Positions 8,618 to 17,076 of a stretch of DNA of 64,000 nucleotides are shown here, in pieces (the first letter of the stretch is position 1; the number at the start of each line of letters is the position of its first letter). Both the position numbers and the translations under genes were made by a program. The notes beneath the pieces are model-generated. The model was not told the DNA's origin. It saw only the letters and a list, made by a program, of their open reading frames with translations, and did no database searches. The DNA is taken from positions 124,001-188,000 of IMG/VR virus record IMGVR_UViG_3300045974_000166; one strand, written 5' to 3'. The DNA is from a virus.

Positions 8618-8830
8618 ATGAAACCGACCCTTCTTAACTTTTCACTGCTCTCAGGGGCGGCCAAGTACAAGTCTTATCTTGATCCAGTGCCGTGTATAGT
8701 TCTTGCTAATGGAGAAGAACTTGAAAAATTTGCAGCAATGGTAGTCAAACATTCCGTTAACTATCTTAAAGATAATAATGCAGATTTTGAAGCTGAACAA
8801 CTGGAAGATTTTTGGAGAGAACATCTATGA
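8618..8830 (+). CDS. Hypothetical protein (70 aa)
   Basis: Contains KFAAMVVKHSVNYLKDN, a weak echo of the FAELIV family. ATGA overlap with the next gene. Confidence 0.65.
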   Translation: MKPTLLNFSLLSGAAKYKSYLDPVPCIVLANGEELEKFAAMVVKHSVNYLKDNNADFEAEQLEDFWREHL

Positions 8831-9039
8831 CACGCGAAGCAGGCAAAGGTGATAAACTGCGCAAAGGTGCAGACCTAGAAAAATATGCCGACGGATGGGA
8901 TCGTATCTTCGGTAAGAAGGAAAAATTAGTGCGTATCAAAAAGCATACTTGTCCGTACAAAGAAGATCTTTTTGGTGATTATAGAACTCTGTGTGACTGC
9001 GACCATGAAGCTACTCGGCAGTGTGCGCACGACATTTAA
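8827..9039 (+). CDS. Small conserved phage protein (GKGDKLRK...WDRIFG)
   Basis: 70 aa from ATG 8827 (ATGA). N-terminal REAGKGDKLRKG...YADGWDRIFGK is a motif found in many small phage proteins. The C-terminus CDCDHEATRQCAHDI may bind metal. Function unknown. Confidence 0.7.
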   Translation: MTREAGKGDKLRKGADLEKYADGWDRIFGKKEKLVRIKKHTCPYKEDLFGDYRTLCDCDHEATRQCAHDI

Positions 9040-9068
9040 TTTACACATAAAGACTTTTGGTTTATAAT
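9040..9068 (+). promoter_or_regulatory. Phage early-type promoter
   Basis: TTTACA 9040-9045, 17 nt, TATAAT 9063-9068. Confidence 0.87.
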
Positions 9069-9095
9069 GAACCATCTTAAACAAAAGGACAAATC

Positions 9096-9236
9096 GTGTC
9101 TGCAATGTCTACTCTGCATTTCGATGTCGTAGAACTCTACTACGAAGGTATGAATTCTCGGCAAATTGCCAATGAACTCGATGTGCCACATTATGTTGTG
9201 ATGGGTATTTTGGAATCATTGAATCAAGATTTTTGA
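9096..9236 (+). CDS. Small helix-turn-helix protein
   Basis: 46 aa from GTG 9096, SD AAAGGAC 5 nt upstream. YYEGMNSRQIANELDVPHY reads as a helix-turn-helix (R-Q-I-A-x-E-L-x-V). First gene after the promoter at 9040; could be a DNA-binding regulator. Confidence 0.6.
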   Translation: MSAMSTLHFDVVELYYEGMNSRQIANELDVPHYVVMGILESLNQDF

Positions 9237-9275
9237 AGGGTATTACTATGAAAAAAGTGCTTGGGACTATGCCAA

Positions 9276-9569
9276 ATGTTTAACTCTCGGTACGAAGAAT
9301 TAGTCTATCTTGCTGGTCAAGCACCAGCTGAACCACAGCCGTGGTTTAAGCCGAGTATGCGGCAACGCCCAAACTCAGATGTTTATGTATCTTATGATGG
9401 TAAGAGGAAATACACTTCGGCTTATATGGCCGAGCAGCAAGAAGGTGATGATTTTCTATTGGTCAACGAAAAAGAAATTGCCGCATGGGAAGAAGAATAT
9501 AAAAAAGAGAGATACATTCAATGGCCTTTAGCATGGGCCAGAGTGATTCGTGCAACGATAGTAGAATAA
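9276..9569 (+). CDS. Hypothetical protein (97 aa)
   Basis: ATG 9276 chosen; an in-frame TTG at 9261 is possible. Trp/Tyr-rich, no family recognised. One bp before the next ATG. Confidence 0.6.
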   Translation: MFNSRYEELVYLAGQAPAEPQPWFKPSMRQRPNSDVYVSYDGKRKYTSAYMAEQQEGDDFLLVNEKEIAAWEEEYKKERYIQWPLAWARVIRATIVE

Positions 9570-9570
9570 C

Positions 9571-10380
9571 ATGAAAATACAAATAGTCTCAGACTTACAC
9601 TTAGAATTTGGCACCACAGAAATCAAAAATGCCGGTGCCGATGTTTTGGTGCTGGCCGGAGACATTGTAGTTGCAGATGATATCTCAGAGACCACAGATC
9701 CAGATAGCCATAGATATCTAACTACTCTACGTTACCGACTGTTTTTTGAACAAGTAGCATCAGAGTTTAAGCATATAATCTATGTTGCAGGAAATCATGA
9801 ATTCTACAACGGCAAATGGGAAAAATCTTTAGAAATTCTTCGACACTTTTTGCAGAACTTTCCAAATGTACATTTCCTCGAACGTGAGCATATTGTCCTA
9901 GATGAAGTAGTTTTCATGGGTGGTACTCTCTGGACCGACATGAATAAAGGTGACCCACTGACCCTACATGCTACTCAAGACATGATGCACGATTTCACAT
10001 TGATTCGTAACGATGCTCTGGGATACCGGAAGCTCCGTGCATATGATACCGTACTTCGACATAGAGAAACTTTGGGGTACTTTAAAGTACTGGCCGACAT
10101 ATATCGAGATCAGAAGATTGTGATGGTAGAACATCACGCGCCTCACCAGAAATCTATTCATGAGAGATATGTGAACAATTATCTCATGAATGGCGCCTAT
10201 GCTTCGGATCTATCTGAATTCATCCTAGATCGGCCGCAGATTAAACTTGTGACTCACGGTCACATGCACAACAATTCTAATTACATGATCGGTGATACTC
10301 GAGTTGTATGTAATCCTAGAGGTTATGCACCCAATGATCTAAATGATCAATTTAACCCAAATTTTATAGTGGAGATTTAA
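9571..10380 (+). CDS. Calcineurin-like metallophosphoesterase
   Basis: 269 aa. Motifs in order: SDLHLEF, VLAGDIV, AGNHEFY, VEHHAPH and THGHMHNNSNY, followed by NPRGY. A complete metallophosphoesterase with the D-x-H, GD, GNH(E/D), H, GHxH set. Second such enzyme in the window, only distantly like the one at 7041. Substrate unknown. Confidence 0.88.
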   Translation: MKIQIVSDLHLEFGTTEIKNAGADVLVLAGDIVVADDISETTDPDSHRYLTTLRYRLFFEQVASEFKHIIYVAGNHEFYNGKWEKSLEILRHFLQNFPNVHFLEREHIVLDEVVFMGGTLWTDMNKGDPLTLHATQDMMHDFTLIRNDALGYRKLRAYDTVLRHRETLGYFKVLADIYRDQKIVMVEHHAPHQKSIHERYVNNYLMNGAYASDLSEFILDRPQIKLVTHGHMHNNSNYMIGDTRVVCNPRGYAPNDLNDQFNPNFIVEI

Positions 10381-10596
10381 ATGCTTGAATGCAAAGAATG
10401 TAAATTTTGTGATACTCAGTACGCAACTAAAGGTTACGGTTACTGTAACATCAAACTACCTGCTTGGATGGTCACCAACAGCAATTCGGCTTTTGGATCA
10501 GACAAATTGGTTTCGGTCAAAGAATCCGATGGTTGTGATCTAGCTCAACCATGCGATGAAGATGATTTTCAACCAACACAATCGAGTTTTCTATGA
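10381..10596 (+). CDS. Cys-rich small protein (71 aa)
   Basis: Starts LECKECKFCDTQYAT with further Cys; likely metal-binding. Abuts the phosphoesterase and overlaps the next gene by ATGA. Confidence 0.7.
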   Translation: MLECKECKFCDTQYATKGYGYCNIKLPAWMVTNSNSAFGSDKLVSVKESDGCDLAQPCDEDDFQPTQSSFL

Positions 10597-10787
10597 GAGA
10601 ATTTATCCGATACACAACCGAAGAAGCAATCCGTAAAGCTTTTGTAGAAGATTCGTGGGCAGTTCGAAATGTGCTAAAAGCAGCAGATGGTGATGAACTA
10701 ACTTTCAACATTACTTATACTTTTGACAAAGTTCCGGCAAAGTATGCCAAGGAAATTCTCAAGGACTACCTGGCCGAGAAACTTTAA
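10593..10787 (+). CDS. Hypothetical protein (64 aa)
   Basis: ATGA-coupled to the previous gene; helical, no family recognised. Its TAA stop is in the next promoter box. Confidence 0.65.
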   Translation: MREFIRYTTEEAIRKAFVEDSWAVRNVLKAADGDELTFNITYTFDKVPAKYAKEILKDYLAEKL

Positions 10788-10816
10788 TTTACACATAATC
10801 CACATTATAGTATAAT
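10788..10816 (+). promoter_or_regulatory. Phage early-type promoter
   Basis: TTTACA 10788-10793, 17 nt, TATAAT 10811-10816. Confidence 0.87.
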
Positions 10817-10848
10817 AAACCATCTAATCCGAAACTCAAAGGAACATC

Positions 10849-11103
10849 ATGAGATATCAATCGATTTCAAACATTCTTGAAGAACTGTATGAACGCCGGG
10901 TTGAACTTGCTGCTTCAAAATTTTCGGGTGTACACCGTGATGGGATCTTCTATCGTGTACACAAAGCAAACATCGTCCCGGCAATCTTTTATGACGATGA
11001 GAAAATTTCGAAGGATATTGCTTCTACCGTAGATATCGTCTACCATCAAGAGATGAAATTCAATACGGAAACTTCTTGGCTTACAATGTGGGATAGAAAA
11101 TGA
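10849..11103 (+). CDS. Hypothetical protein (84 aa)
   Basis: SD AAAGGA. First gene of an operon of ATGA/TAATG-linked genes to 11995. No family recognised. Confidence 0.7.
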   Translation: MRYQSISNILEELYERRVELAASKFSGVHRDGIFYRVHKANIVPAIFYDDEKISKDIASTVDIVYHQEMKFNTETSWLTMWDRK

Positions 11104-11354
11104 ACAGCACTCGAATTGCAGAACTTGCCAATCTGGCATCTGAATTGACAGACAAAATCACAAATGCCTGCGCCGATGAAACTGGCGCCTGGGTGCATAC
11201 CTGGAATGACATCTACGACCAAGAGTTTGCTAAGTTGATTATCCGCGAATGTCTTGGCCGTATTCAATTGCAATCTGTCCACGATGAAGTAACTGAATCC
11301 TGGGTGTATTCGAACCTTACGGATGACATCAAAGAAATATTTGGAGTTGAATAA
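11100..11354 (+). CDS. Small phage protein of the FAELIVxEC...HFGV family
   Basis: 84 aa; contains EFAKLIIRECLGRI and ends KEIFGVE. Paralogue of 8403. Also carries a DETGAWVHTWND segment. Confidence 0.72.
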   Translation: MNSTRIAELANLASELTDKITNACADETGAWVHTWNDIYDQEFAKLIIRECLGRIQLQSVHDEVTESWVYSNLTDDIKEIFGVE

Positions 11355-11569
11355 TGAAAATGCAGCTGACTGTTAGAACTTTCACGGGTGGTGTAAGTAT
11401 TGTTGCTCAATCCGATTGGGCAGAATGTACTCAGACTGAGTTTGATGACCTAGCTGAGTTTTCTGCAACGATGGCCAAACAAGGTCATTATATGACTGTT
11501 GCCAATACAATCATCCCGGGTGAGTTTCTTCGGAACCACTGTGTGATTGACGTCAGATCGGAAGACTGA
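11354..11569 (+). CDS. Hypothetical protein (71 aa)
   Basis: Start overlaps the previous stop (TAATG). Beta-rich, no family recognised. Confidence 0.65.
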   Translation: MKMQLTVRTFTGGVSIVAQSDWAECTQTEFDDLAEFSATMAKQGHYMTVANTIIPGEFLRNHCVIDVRSED

Positions 11570-11570
11570 A

Positions 11571-11792
11571 ATGAACGCGAACGCAGTTGACTATTACCTG
11601 ATCATCACTTACCCGCATTCGCGGAAACAGCATCTTATGACTGGTCCAGACCAAGCAATTGCTGCCACAGAAGAAAACAAGAACGTTCTTCTTGACATGG
11701 GTCAACGGTTGCTCAATGAAAACGTGATTGCGAGTTACCAACTGTTGAAAGTGGTTGCTGATGAAGTGAACAACATTTGGGAGAAATTGTAA
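11571..11792 (+). CDS. Hypothetical protein (73 aa)
   Basis: ATG 11571 with GGAAGACTGA upstream. Contains YYLIITYPHSRKQHL. No family recognised. Confidence 0.65.
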   Translation: MNANAVDYYLIITYPHSRKQHLMTGPDQAIAATEENKNVLLDMGQRLLNENVIASYQLLKVVADEVNNIWEKL

Positions 11793-11995
11793 TGTTTAAA
11801 ATGCTCGTTATTTATCCATCTGGTGATACAGATGATGTACTAACTGATTCTGTACCGCGTAGAGGTGACACATTTAGTATTGAAGGAAAAGGTTCACCTT
11901 TTCGGGTAGCATCTGTGACTTACCGAGCTGTTTCGGTATCCGCGCCGGCAACACATAAAGTAGCATTTGCGGCTATACAGTTGGAATTTGAATAA
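11792..11995 (+). CDS. Hypothetical protein (67 aa)
   Basis: TAATG overlap at 11792. Beta-rich small protein, no family recognised. Confidence 0.65.
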   Translation: MFKMLVIYPSGDTDDVLTDSVPRRGDTFSIEGKGSPFRVASVTYRAVSVSAPATHKVAFAAIQLEFE

Positions 11996-11998
11996 AAT

Positions 11999-12026
11999 TT
12001 TACACAAAATCTTTTTGTGATATAAT
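11999..12026 (+). promoter_or_regulatory. Phage early-type promoter, 16-nt spacer variant
   Basis: TTTACA 11999-12004, 16 nt, TATAAT 12021-12026. Drives the pnuC operon. Confidence 0.8.
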
Positions 12027-12058
12027 GAAATTATCTATAACAATCTAGGAGTTAGATT

Positions 12059-12637
12059 ATGAACTGGTTTACTTGGACGCCGCTCGAACTTTGGGCAAAT
12101 ATTTTCACAATTGCTTGTATCGTACTTGCAGGTCGCAACAGTATCCACACCTGGTGGACGGGGCTGGTTGGATGCGTATTATTCGGCATCATGTTCTATA
12201 ACGTACAACTATATGCTGATGCGACACTTCAGATATTCTTCTTTGCCACCGGGATTTACGGTTGGATGATGTGGAAAACTAAGGGCACCTCGGAAACAAA
12301 AGAACTAGAAATAAACAAAGCAGATAGAGTCTGGTTCATCATGGCGGTTATATCTGCACAGGTGGTTGCTTTGACATACGGATGGATACTACACTCGTTC
12401 ACTAATGCTTATGCGCCTTGGATAGACTCAACTGTACTTGCATTCTCGGTGGTTGCCCAGATTCTGCTAATGTCCCGTTCAATTGAGACCTGGAAAGTAT
12501 GGCTGATTGTGAACACACTGTCAGTCCCACTGTTCTGGAGTCGTGAACTGTACTTGACATCTGTGCTATATGGATTCTTCTGGGTCAATGCGCTGGTATC
12601 ATACTTCAACTGGAAGAAATTGATGGAGAAACAATAA
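12059..12637 (+). CDS. pnuC: Nicotinamide riboside transporter PnuC
   Basis: 192 aa, mostly hydrophobic with about seven membrane segments. The sequence around WANIFTIACIVLAGRNS and the central ATGIYGWMMWK region match PnuC, which carries nicotinamide riboside across the inner membrane. A NadR-like enzyme at 18911 would turn the substrate into NAD, so the two form a salvage route. SD AGGAG upstream. Confidence 0.85.
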   Translation: MNWFTWTPLELWANIFTIACIVLAGRNSIHTWWTGLVGCVLFGIMFYNVQLYADATLQIFFFATGIYGWMMWKTKGTSETKELEINKADRVWFIMAVISAQVVALTYGWILHSFTNAYAPWIDSTVLAFSVVAQILLMSRSIETWKVWLIVNTLSVPLFWSRELYLTSVLYGFFWVNALVSYFNWKKLMEKQ

Positions 12638-12873
12638 TGTGGTTCAATAAAACAACTACACCGGCGCCAGCGCCTGGTTCAAGAGGTCCTATTCCAAGTT
12701 TACGACCAATGGCACCCCCACGACAACCTGGAATTTATGAAGTACTAGCAGATATGAAAGATGCTGCAAAGGTACTTCAAGTCGAACTGAATACAAAAAG
12801 ACAGTGTGAGGATAAAATCAAACTTGCAGAATTTCTTCTTGGTTTGGCAAAAGAAAAATTGGAGAAACTATAA
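12637..12873 (+). CDS. Hypothetical protein with Pro-rich N-terminus (78 aa)
   Basis: TAATG overlap. Residues 8-32 are Pro/Ala-rich (PAPAPGSRGPIPSLRPMAPP), then a helical part. No family recognised. Confidence 0.65.
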   Translation: MWFNKTTTPAPAPGSRGPIPSLRPMAPPRQPGIYEVLADMKDAAKVLQVELNTKRQCEDKIKLAEFLLGLAKEKLEKL

Positions 12874-13070
12874 TGCTTAAAAATCGCGTAGAACTAATCG
12901 AAAATGATATTCGTAAACTTACTACTAAATGCGGCAAATCATATTTGGAAGCATTTAGATCTGGGGTGCCAGATGTTGGGTCTGAATATTTTACAGATTT
13001 AGAACTCATTGTTAGTCTGAAGGCACAACTCGAGATTATTAAAGATTTGATTAACAAAGGACACGAATGA
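12873..13070 (+). CDS. Small coiled-coil hypothetical protein (65 aa)
   Basis: TAATG overlap; helical, charged. No family recognised. Confidence 0.65.
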   Translation: MLKNRVELIENDIRKLTTKCGKSYLEAFRSGVPDVGSEYFTDLELIVSLKAQLEIIKDLINKGHE

Positions 13071-13240
13071 GAAATTTCTTTTTTGGCAAACAGCATTCAA
13101 TGCTTGATATTGTACTTATATCTACTACATTTTATCAATGTGGCGCAGGCTCCATCACAGCGTGGCAGACACTAGGAATAGTAGTTCTTGGTTCGATAAT
13201 TTTGTCTTTTGTCGATACAATTTACTTTGGAATAAAATGA
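13067..13240 (+). CDS. Small membrane protein (57 aa)
   Basis: ATGA overlap with both neighbours. Two hydrophobic stretches (around LDIVLISTTFY and LGIVVLGSIILSFV) suggest membrane insertion. Confidence 0.6.
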   Translation: MRNFFFGKQHSMLDIVLISTTFYQCGAGSITAWQTLGIVVLGSIILSFVDTIYFGIK

Positions 13241-13593
13241 ACAAAGCAACTAAACTCGCGGAAAAATGGGTTAATGCAGTTAATAAGGCAGATGATGCCC
13301 GAGATGACTTTGAATGTTATCTTATTCCAATTATCAAGGCGCTGCACCCGAAAAGAAATGTTTACTCATTTGTGAGAGTATATGAAACCGCCACCGATAT
13401 GTACGTCGAAACTCATGACGATCGAGATTATGACAATTGGAACCATTTTACTATTCCGCTGGCCGTTTTAAATGCAAAAGATCCACTCAAAGAAGCACAA
13501 GGCCGAGCAGTTGCCGCACAAGAAGCAACTGATGCTTGCCGACAAGCTCAAATTAAAGCAGAAATTGCACGACTACAGGAGTTGGTGAAATGA
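13237..13593 (+). CDS. Hypothetical helical protein (118 aa)
   Basis: ATG 13237 (ATGA overlap) is preferred to longer in-frame starts in the previous gene. Ala-rich C-terminal helix. No family recognised. Confidence 0.65.
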   Translation: MNKATKLAEKWVNAVNKADDARDDFECYLIPIIKALHPKRNVYSFVRVYETATDMYVETHDDRDYDNWNHFTIPLAVLNAKDPLKEAQGRAVAAQEATDACRQAQIKAEIARLQELVK

Positions 13594-13751
13594 GAACAAG
13601 TAGCATTGCGGGATATTTTGGATCTTATCGTGCTGCATACGAGGCAGTGGGTAAGAGATTCAAAATTAGTGGAAAGTATTCAATACAGCAAGTATGCTCG
13701 GATTACAGGATGCATCCTTGGGTGTTGATTTATTATGGGAATTTTGTATGA
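13590..13751 (+). CDS. Hypothetical protein (53 aa)
   Basis: ATGA-linked to both neighbours; MRTSSIAGYFGSYRAAYE. No family recognised. Confidence 0.55.
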   Translation: MRTSSIAGYFGSYRAAYEAVGKRFKISGKYSIQQVCSDYRMHPWVLIYYGNFV

Positions 13752-13969
13752 ACAAACGAATTAAAAAACTTGTCAAACAAGCAACACGACCTCGTGGTCC
13801 AAATAAGCCAGCAGAACTTGACACAGATTATTTGGCCGAACTGATTGTGCAGGAATGTGCGGCAATTGCCAAAGACTGCTATATTTACCACGAACCACTT
13901 TCAAAAGTGCCAGCACACATTATGAAATTTGAACGACTGAACGATGATAACATGGGACACAAACTATGA
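13748..13969 (+). CDS. Small phage protein of the FAELIVxEC family
   Basis: 73 aa from ATG 13748. Contains DYLAELIVQECAAIAKD; paralogue of 8403, lacking the terminal HFGV. Confidence 0.7.
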   Translation: MNKRIKKLVKQATRPRGPNKPAELDTDYLAELIVQECAAIAKDCYIYHEPLSKVPAHIMKFERLNDDNMGHKL

Positions 13970-14163
13970 ACCGAGATATAGTAAAAGGAATGTATATTGC
14001 CTCAGAAGGCATTTGCAGCAACATGGGAAGATCCGAAGCATGGTTATGGGAAGAAACTTTTGCTTCTTTGTTTGTTAAAGAATGTATGGCAGTTGCGGAC
14101 AAGGCAGTTAAGAACGGACTTGTCCCAAGTGAAGAAATAGCAAAACATTTTGGAGTTGAATAA
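13966..14163 (+). CDS. Small phage protein of the FAELIVxEC...HFGV family
   Basis: 65 aa; TFASLFVKECMAVADKA and terminal KHFGVE. Tandem with the paralogue at 13748. Confidence 0.72.
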   Translation: MNRDIVKGMYIASEGICSNMGRSEAWLWEETFASLFVKECMAVADKAVKNGLVPSEEIAKHFGVE

Positions 14164-14420
14164 TGAATGAAGTAGCTTGGTTAATAGAATGCAACTTGCC
14201 TGGTGTGGGCAGGGCTGAGTGGTTTACTGCTGGGCCAATTAGGTCTGGTAAAGTAGAGTTTAGCCCTGGTGCAGATAAAGCAGTACGGTTTAGCCGAAGA
14301 ACAGATGCTCAAGTAGTGTTAGACTGGTTGGCCGTAAATGAACAACTATTAATTTCACACTGTAACTATTTCGAAGTATATTCGGTAACCGAACACATGT
14401 GGATATGTGGGATAGAATAA
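14163..14420 (+). CDS. Hypothetical protein (85 aa)
   Basis: TAATG overlap. Contains WLIECNLPGVGRAEWFTAGP; no firm family. Confidence 0.68.
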   Translation: MNEVAWLIECNLPGVGRAEWFTAGPIRSGKVEFSPGADKAVRFSRRTDAQVVLDWLAVNEQLLISHCNYFEVYSVTEHMWICGIE

Positions 14421-14430
14421 GGATTTAATA

Positions 14431-14610
14431 ATGAAAATCGATTATCAAATAGCCGCCGAGTTAAATCAAGAACAGATTTTCGCAATTATGCGAGAGTCGA
14501 TTGAAAAGAAAACAGGTAAGCAATTAGCAAATATTTACTGGAATGAATCTGATGCTGGTGTTTCTTGTAAATTGATATTCCGAGATGAACCTGCGGAGTT
14601 AAAAGAATGA
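14431..14610 (+). CDS. Hypothetical protein (59 aa)
   Basis: GGA upstream, ATGA overlap with the next gene. Helical then beta; no family recognised. Confidence 0.6.
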   Translation: MKIDYQIAAELNQEQIFAIMRESIEKKTGKQLANIYWNESDAGVSCKLIFRDEPAELKE

Positions 14611-14906
14611 AAACCGAGAATTTTAAATGTGTTCAAGAAGCAAAAGTAATTGTGAAAAAGCAAATGGAGTTTTACAATAGCATGATGGCAGAGAAAAACA
14701 CCATGAAATCCCACAGAACTAAAGAAGAATGCTTTGAAGAATTTATGCGGAATACTTCCTCACGTAGCATTACTCCAGCAGAAGCATTTTACGCAGGCTG
14801 GTACAACTGTGCCACCGAGATCAATAATGGATACGATTCAGATGATCTTCAGGAACAACTTGAGACTGGTGATTTCTTGCTTCGTGAAAACACCGAGGAT
14901 GATTAA
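14607..14906 (+). CDS. Hypothetical protein (99 aa)
   Basis: ATGA-linked. Contains EAFYAGWYNCATE and an acidic tail. No family recognised. Confidence 0.68.
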   Translation: MKTENFKCVQEAKVIVKKQMEFYNSMMAEKNTMKSHRTKEECFEEFMRNTSSRSITPAEAFYAGWYNCATEINNGYDSDDLQEQLETGDFLLRENTEDD

Positions 14907-15056
14907 ATGAGAATTCACCATTACTATACTCAAGAAGAATGTCATCGAGCATTGTACCTACAAAGCGGTATGCAAGTTTGGAAAGTATGGGTCAAAGGTA
15001 ACTTACCAAACATGAATACTAATCAAGTAGCAAAACCAGTCGATAAGCAAAAATAG
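14907..15056 (+). CDS. Hypothetical protein (49 aa)
   Basis: Adjacent to the previous stop; MRIHHYYTQEECHRAL. No family recognised. Confidence 0.5.
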   Translation: MRIHHYYTQEECHRALYLQSGMQVWKVWVKGNLPNMNTNQVAKPVDKQK

Positions 15057-15085
15057 TTTACATGTAATCTACATTGTGTTAAAAT
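15057..15085 (+). promoter_or_regulatory. Promoter, weaker variant (TTTACA / TAAAAT)
   Basis: TTTACA 15057-15062, 17 nt, TAAAAT 15080-15085; the -35 extension reads TTTACATGT rather than TTTACACAT. Confidence 0.7.
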
Positions 15086-15104
15086 GAATCTTTAAGGAAA
15101 TTTT

Positions 15105-15317
15105 ATGGACAACAAACTTAGTTATGTATTGGGAGCAGCAGTTCTATTCTTTTTCGTTTTCCTGATAGGCAGCATGGTCATTTCAGGTATAAAGCGTGAT
15201 GAAGCAATTGCTACACTAGCAGCAAAGGGAGTAAATCCTATTTTGGCTCGGTGTTCTCTTGACAATCAATACACCAAAGATAATTCAACCCTATGCGCCG
15301 AAGCACTTAAGAAATGA
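15105..15317 (+). CDS. Small single-span membrane protein (70 aa)
   Basis: SD AAGGAAA. One hydrophobic segment (VLGAAVLFFFVFLIGSMVI), then a short soluble tail with two Cys. Confidence 0.7.
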   Translation: MDNKLSYVLGAAVLFFFVFLIGSMVISGIKRDEAIATLAAKGVNPILARCSLDNQYTKDNSTLCAEALKK

Positions 15318-15655
15318 GCAATTATTACCCCGACAAATGGGTCTTGGTAGAATTTGATTCTGCCAAACATGGTAAGATTACTAAGGTGCTAGCATCTTGG
15401 TACGGTGGATACTTAAATGGAGATTCTTGGAAGTTATCTTCTGGTGTTAACAAGATCACTGATACCTCAGAAGGATATGAGTTCTTAAATGATTCTGGGT
15501 CAACATATTTCTGTCACAAAGATGCTTATGGTATGTCTGGATATACAAGTTCTGTATATTCTAACTTTGTCGAACAAATCAAAGAAGCAAATGACGGATC
15601 AACTATCCGAATTTTGGACGAAGACAAAGTTGAGGAAGCGGTGCTGATTGTATGA
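15314..15655 (+). CDS. Hypothetical protein (113 aa)
   Basis: ATGA overlap. Beta-rich N-terminus (YPDKWVLVEF), a type seen in several phage genomes; function unknown. Confidence 0.7.
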   Translation: MSNYYPDKWVLVEFDSAKHGKITKVLASWYGGYLNGDSWKLSSGVNKITDTSEGYEFLNDSGSTYFCHKDAYGMSGYTSSVYSNFVEQIKEANDGSTIRILDEDKVEEAVLIV

Positions 15656-15831
15656 CTGAAGAAGATTATGATGTCGTTGTTGATGTCCTTCAAAAGCATT
15701 ACGATAAATTGCTCAAGATGACGCAGCAAAACATGAATGCTGACATGGACAATATCATGGATCAAATCCGACTTGAGCAATGTGCCCAACTTGGTAAGGC
15801 AATTATAATGTGGAAAACAAGGAGTAAATGA
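15652..15831 (+). CDS. Hypothetical helical protein (59 aa)
   Basis: ATGA overlap with both neighbours; acidic, helical, Met-rich. Confidence 0.55.
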   Translation: MTEEDYDVVVDVLQKHYDKLLKMTQQNMNADMDNIMDQIRLEQCAQLGKAIIMWKTRSK

Positions 15832-16016
15832 TGTTAAAAGTACAAAGCGCAAATTCTCGCGAACAATTAGATCGTATGATCTCGAAGTCAATGAGCGAGA
15901 AAAACTGGGCAGTCATGGAAGAAAATGCTGCATCGGTAAAATTCCCGTCAAAGTTTGTGGTGCTGTATGATCAGCAACTTCACCTTGCGACAATTGAACA
16001 TTTGGAATTTGCATGA
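15828..16016 (+). CDS. Hypothetical protein (62 aa)
   Basis: Starts ATGATG at 15828, overlapping the previous stop. No family recognised. Confidence 0.62.
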   Translation: MMLKVQSANSREQLDRMISKSMSEKNWAVMEENAASVKFPSKFVVLYDQQLHLATIEHLEFA

Positions 16017-16228
16017 ACGATCCAATCCGCGAAGCATTTGAGAGAATCACTGCACCAAATTTCCGAGATGTTGATGGTAAGTTCTCTTGTCAAAGAAACT
16101 CGCATGGTGAATATGTAAACCCAGGATTAGAAGATCACTGGCAGACATTCCAAGAAGGGTGGGAAGCGGCAATTGATTCTGCTATTCTAGTTTTGAATGC
16201 TCTCGATAAGGTGAATGGTAATGGATGA
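16013..16228 (+). CDS. Small conserved phage protein (71 aa)
   Basis: Contains REAFERITAPN and HWQTFQEGWEAA, a pattern common in phage proteins of unknown function. ATGA overlap at the start. Confidence 0.7.
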   Translation: MNDPIREAFERITAPNFRDVDGKFSCQRNSHGEYVNPGLEDHWQTFQEGWEAAIDSAILVLNALDKVNGNG

Positions 16229-16415
16229 ACAAGATTTAGTTTACCGACTACGTAAACGAGCAGAGATTCGACGCCAGATTCCATCACGGAAGTCTGTGCA
16301 AGAAGGTGCGGCGGATCGCATTGCTGATCTACTTGATGAAGCGGCAAACGAAATTACTTCTCTTCGAGATGAGATTCAAGGAATGTGGGAACATGAAGCA
16401 GGAGCATCATTATGA
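16221..16415 (+). CDS. Hypothetical protein (64 aa)
   Basis: ATG 16221 preferred; an in-frame ATG lies 6 nt upstream. LVYRLRKRAEIRRQI and a helical DEAANEITSLRDEI tail, a frequent phage small-protein pattern. Confidence 0.68.
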   Translation: MDEQDLVYRLRKRAEIRRQIPSRKSVQEGAADRIADLLDEAANEITSLRDEIQGMWEHEAGASL

Positions 16416-16663
16416 TTGAAAAATACAAAACTCTATCGTGTATTGCAGCAGACGTCTGTGTAGAACAATGCATCGGCCAAGATGAAAACATTCCATGGAT
16501 TTGGGAAGAAAAATATGCCGCTCTTGTTGTAGAAGCATGTATCGAAGAGGGCCGGAGAGCTGGTGGTCATGTGTGGCAAGAGTTAGTCACAACAGGTGAC
16601 ATCGAACATCGGATGCGCCGTGCCCTTGGTCTAGTTGGACCAAAAACATTAAGAAATCTATGA
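16412..16663 (+). CDS. Small phage protein related to the FAELIVxEC family
   Basis: 83 aa; KYAALVVEACIEEGRRAG replaces the EC core by EAC. Divergent paralogue. Confidence 0.65.
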   Translation: MIEKYKTLSCIAADVCVEQCIGQDENIPWIWEEKYAALVVEACIEEGRRAGGHVWQELVTTGDIEHRMRRALGLVGPKTLRNL

Positions 16664-17076
16664 AAATCGGAGTCACAGGCACCCGCAAAGCTCCTACTCA
16701 GGAGCAGTTAGATGCTGTACGAAAATTTTTAAATGCTGCACAGACTTATTGTAGAGAAAATGACGATTTCCTAGAACTGCATCACGGTGACTGTGTTGGC
16801 GCTGATGCAGCAGTAGCAGCAATCGCAAAAGAATTTGGAATCAAAACAGTAAGTCATCCACCTTCTAAAAGTGATCTTAGAGCATTCTTTGAATCAGATG
16901 AAACTAGATATCCAACGTCGTATTTTGCACGGAATAGAAACGTCGTAGATGGCACGGACTTTCTTTTGGTAGTACCATATCAAACTACACCTCAAACGTC
17001 TGGTGGCACTTGGTATACGCACGACTACGCGCTTAAGCAGGGCAAAGCAGTAAAGGTGATTTATCCAAATGTTTAA
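16660..17076 (+). CDS. SLOG-superfamily nucleotide-binding protein
   Basis: 138 aa. N-terminal GVTGTRKAPT, then HHGDCVGADAAVA and a C-terminal GGTWYTHDYA, matching the Rossmann-like SLOG/DprA-related fold that binds nucleotides or derivatives. Members occur in phages and in nucleotide-signalling immunity. Here it could sense, bind or sequester a nucleotide signal; this is inference. Confidence 0.7.
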   Translation: MKIGVTGTRKAPTQEQLDAVRKFLNAAQTYCRENDDFLELHHGDCVGADAAVAAIAKEFGIKTVSHPPSKSDLRAFFESDETRYPTSYFARNRNVVDGTDFLLVVPYQTTPQTSGGTWYTHDYALKQGKAVKVIYPNV

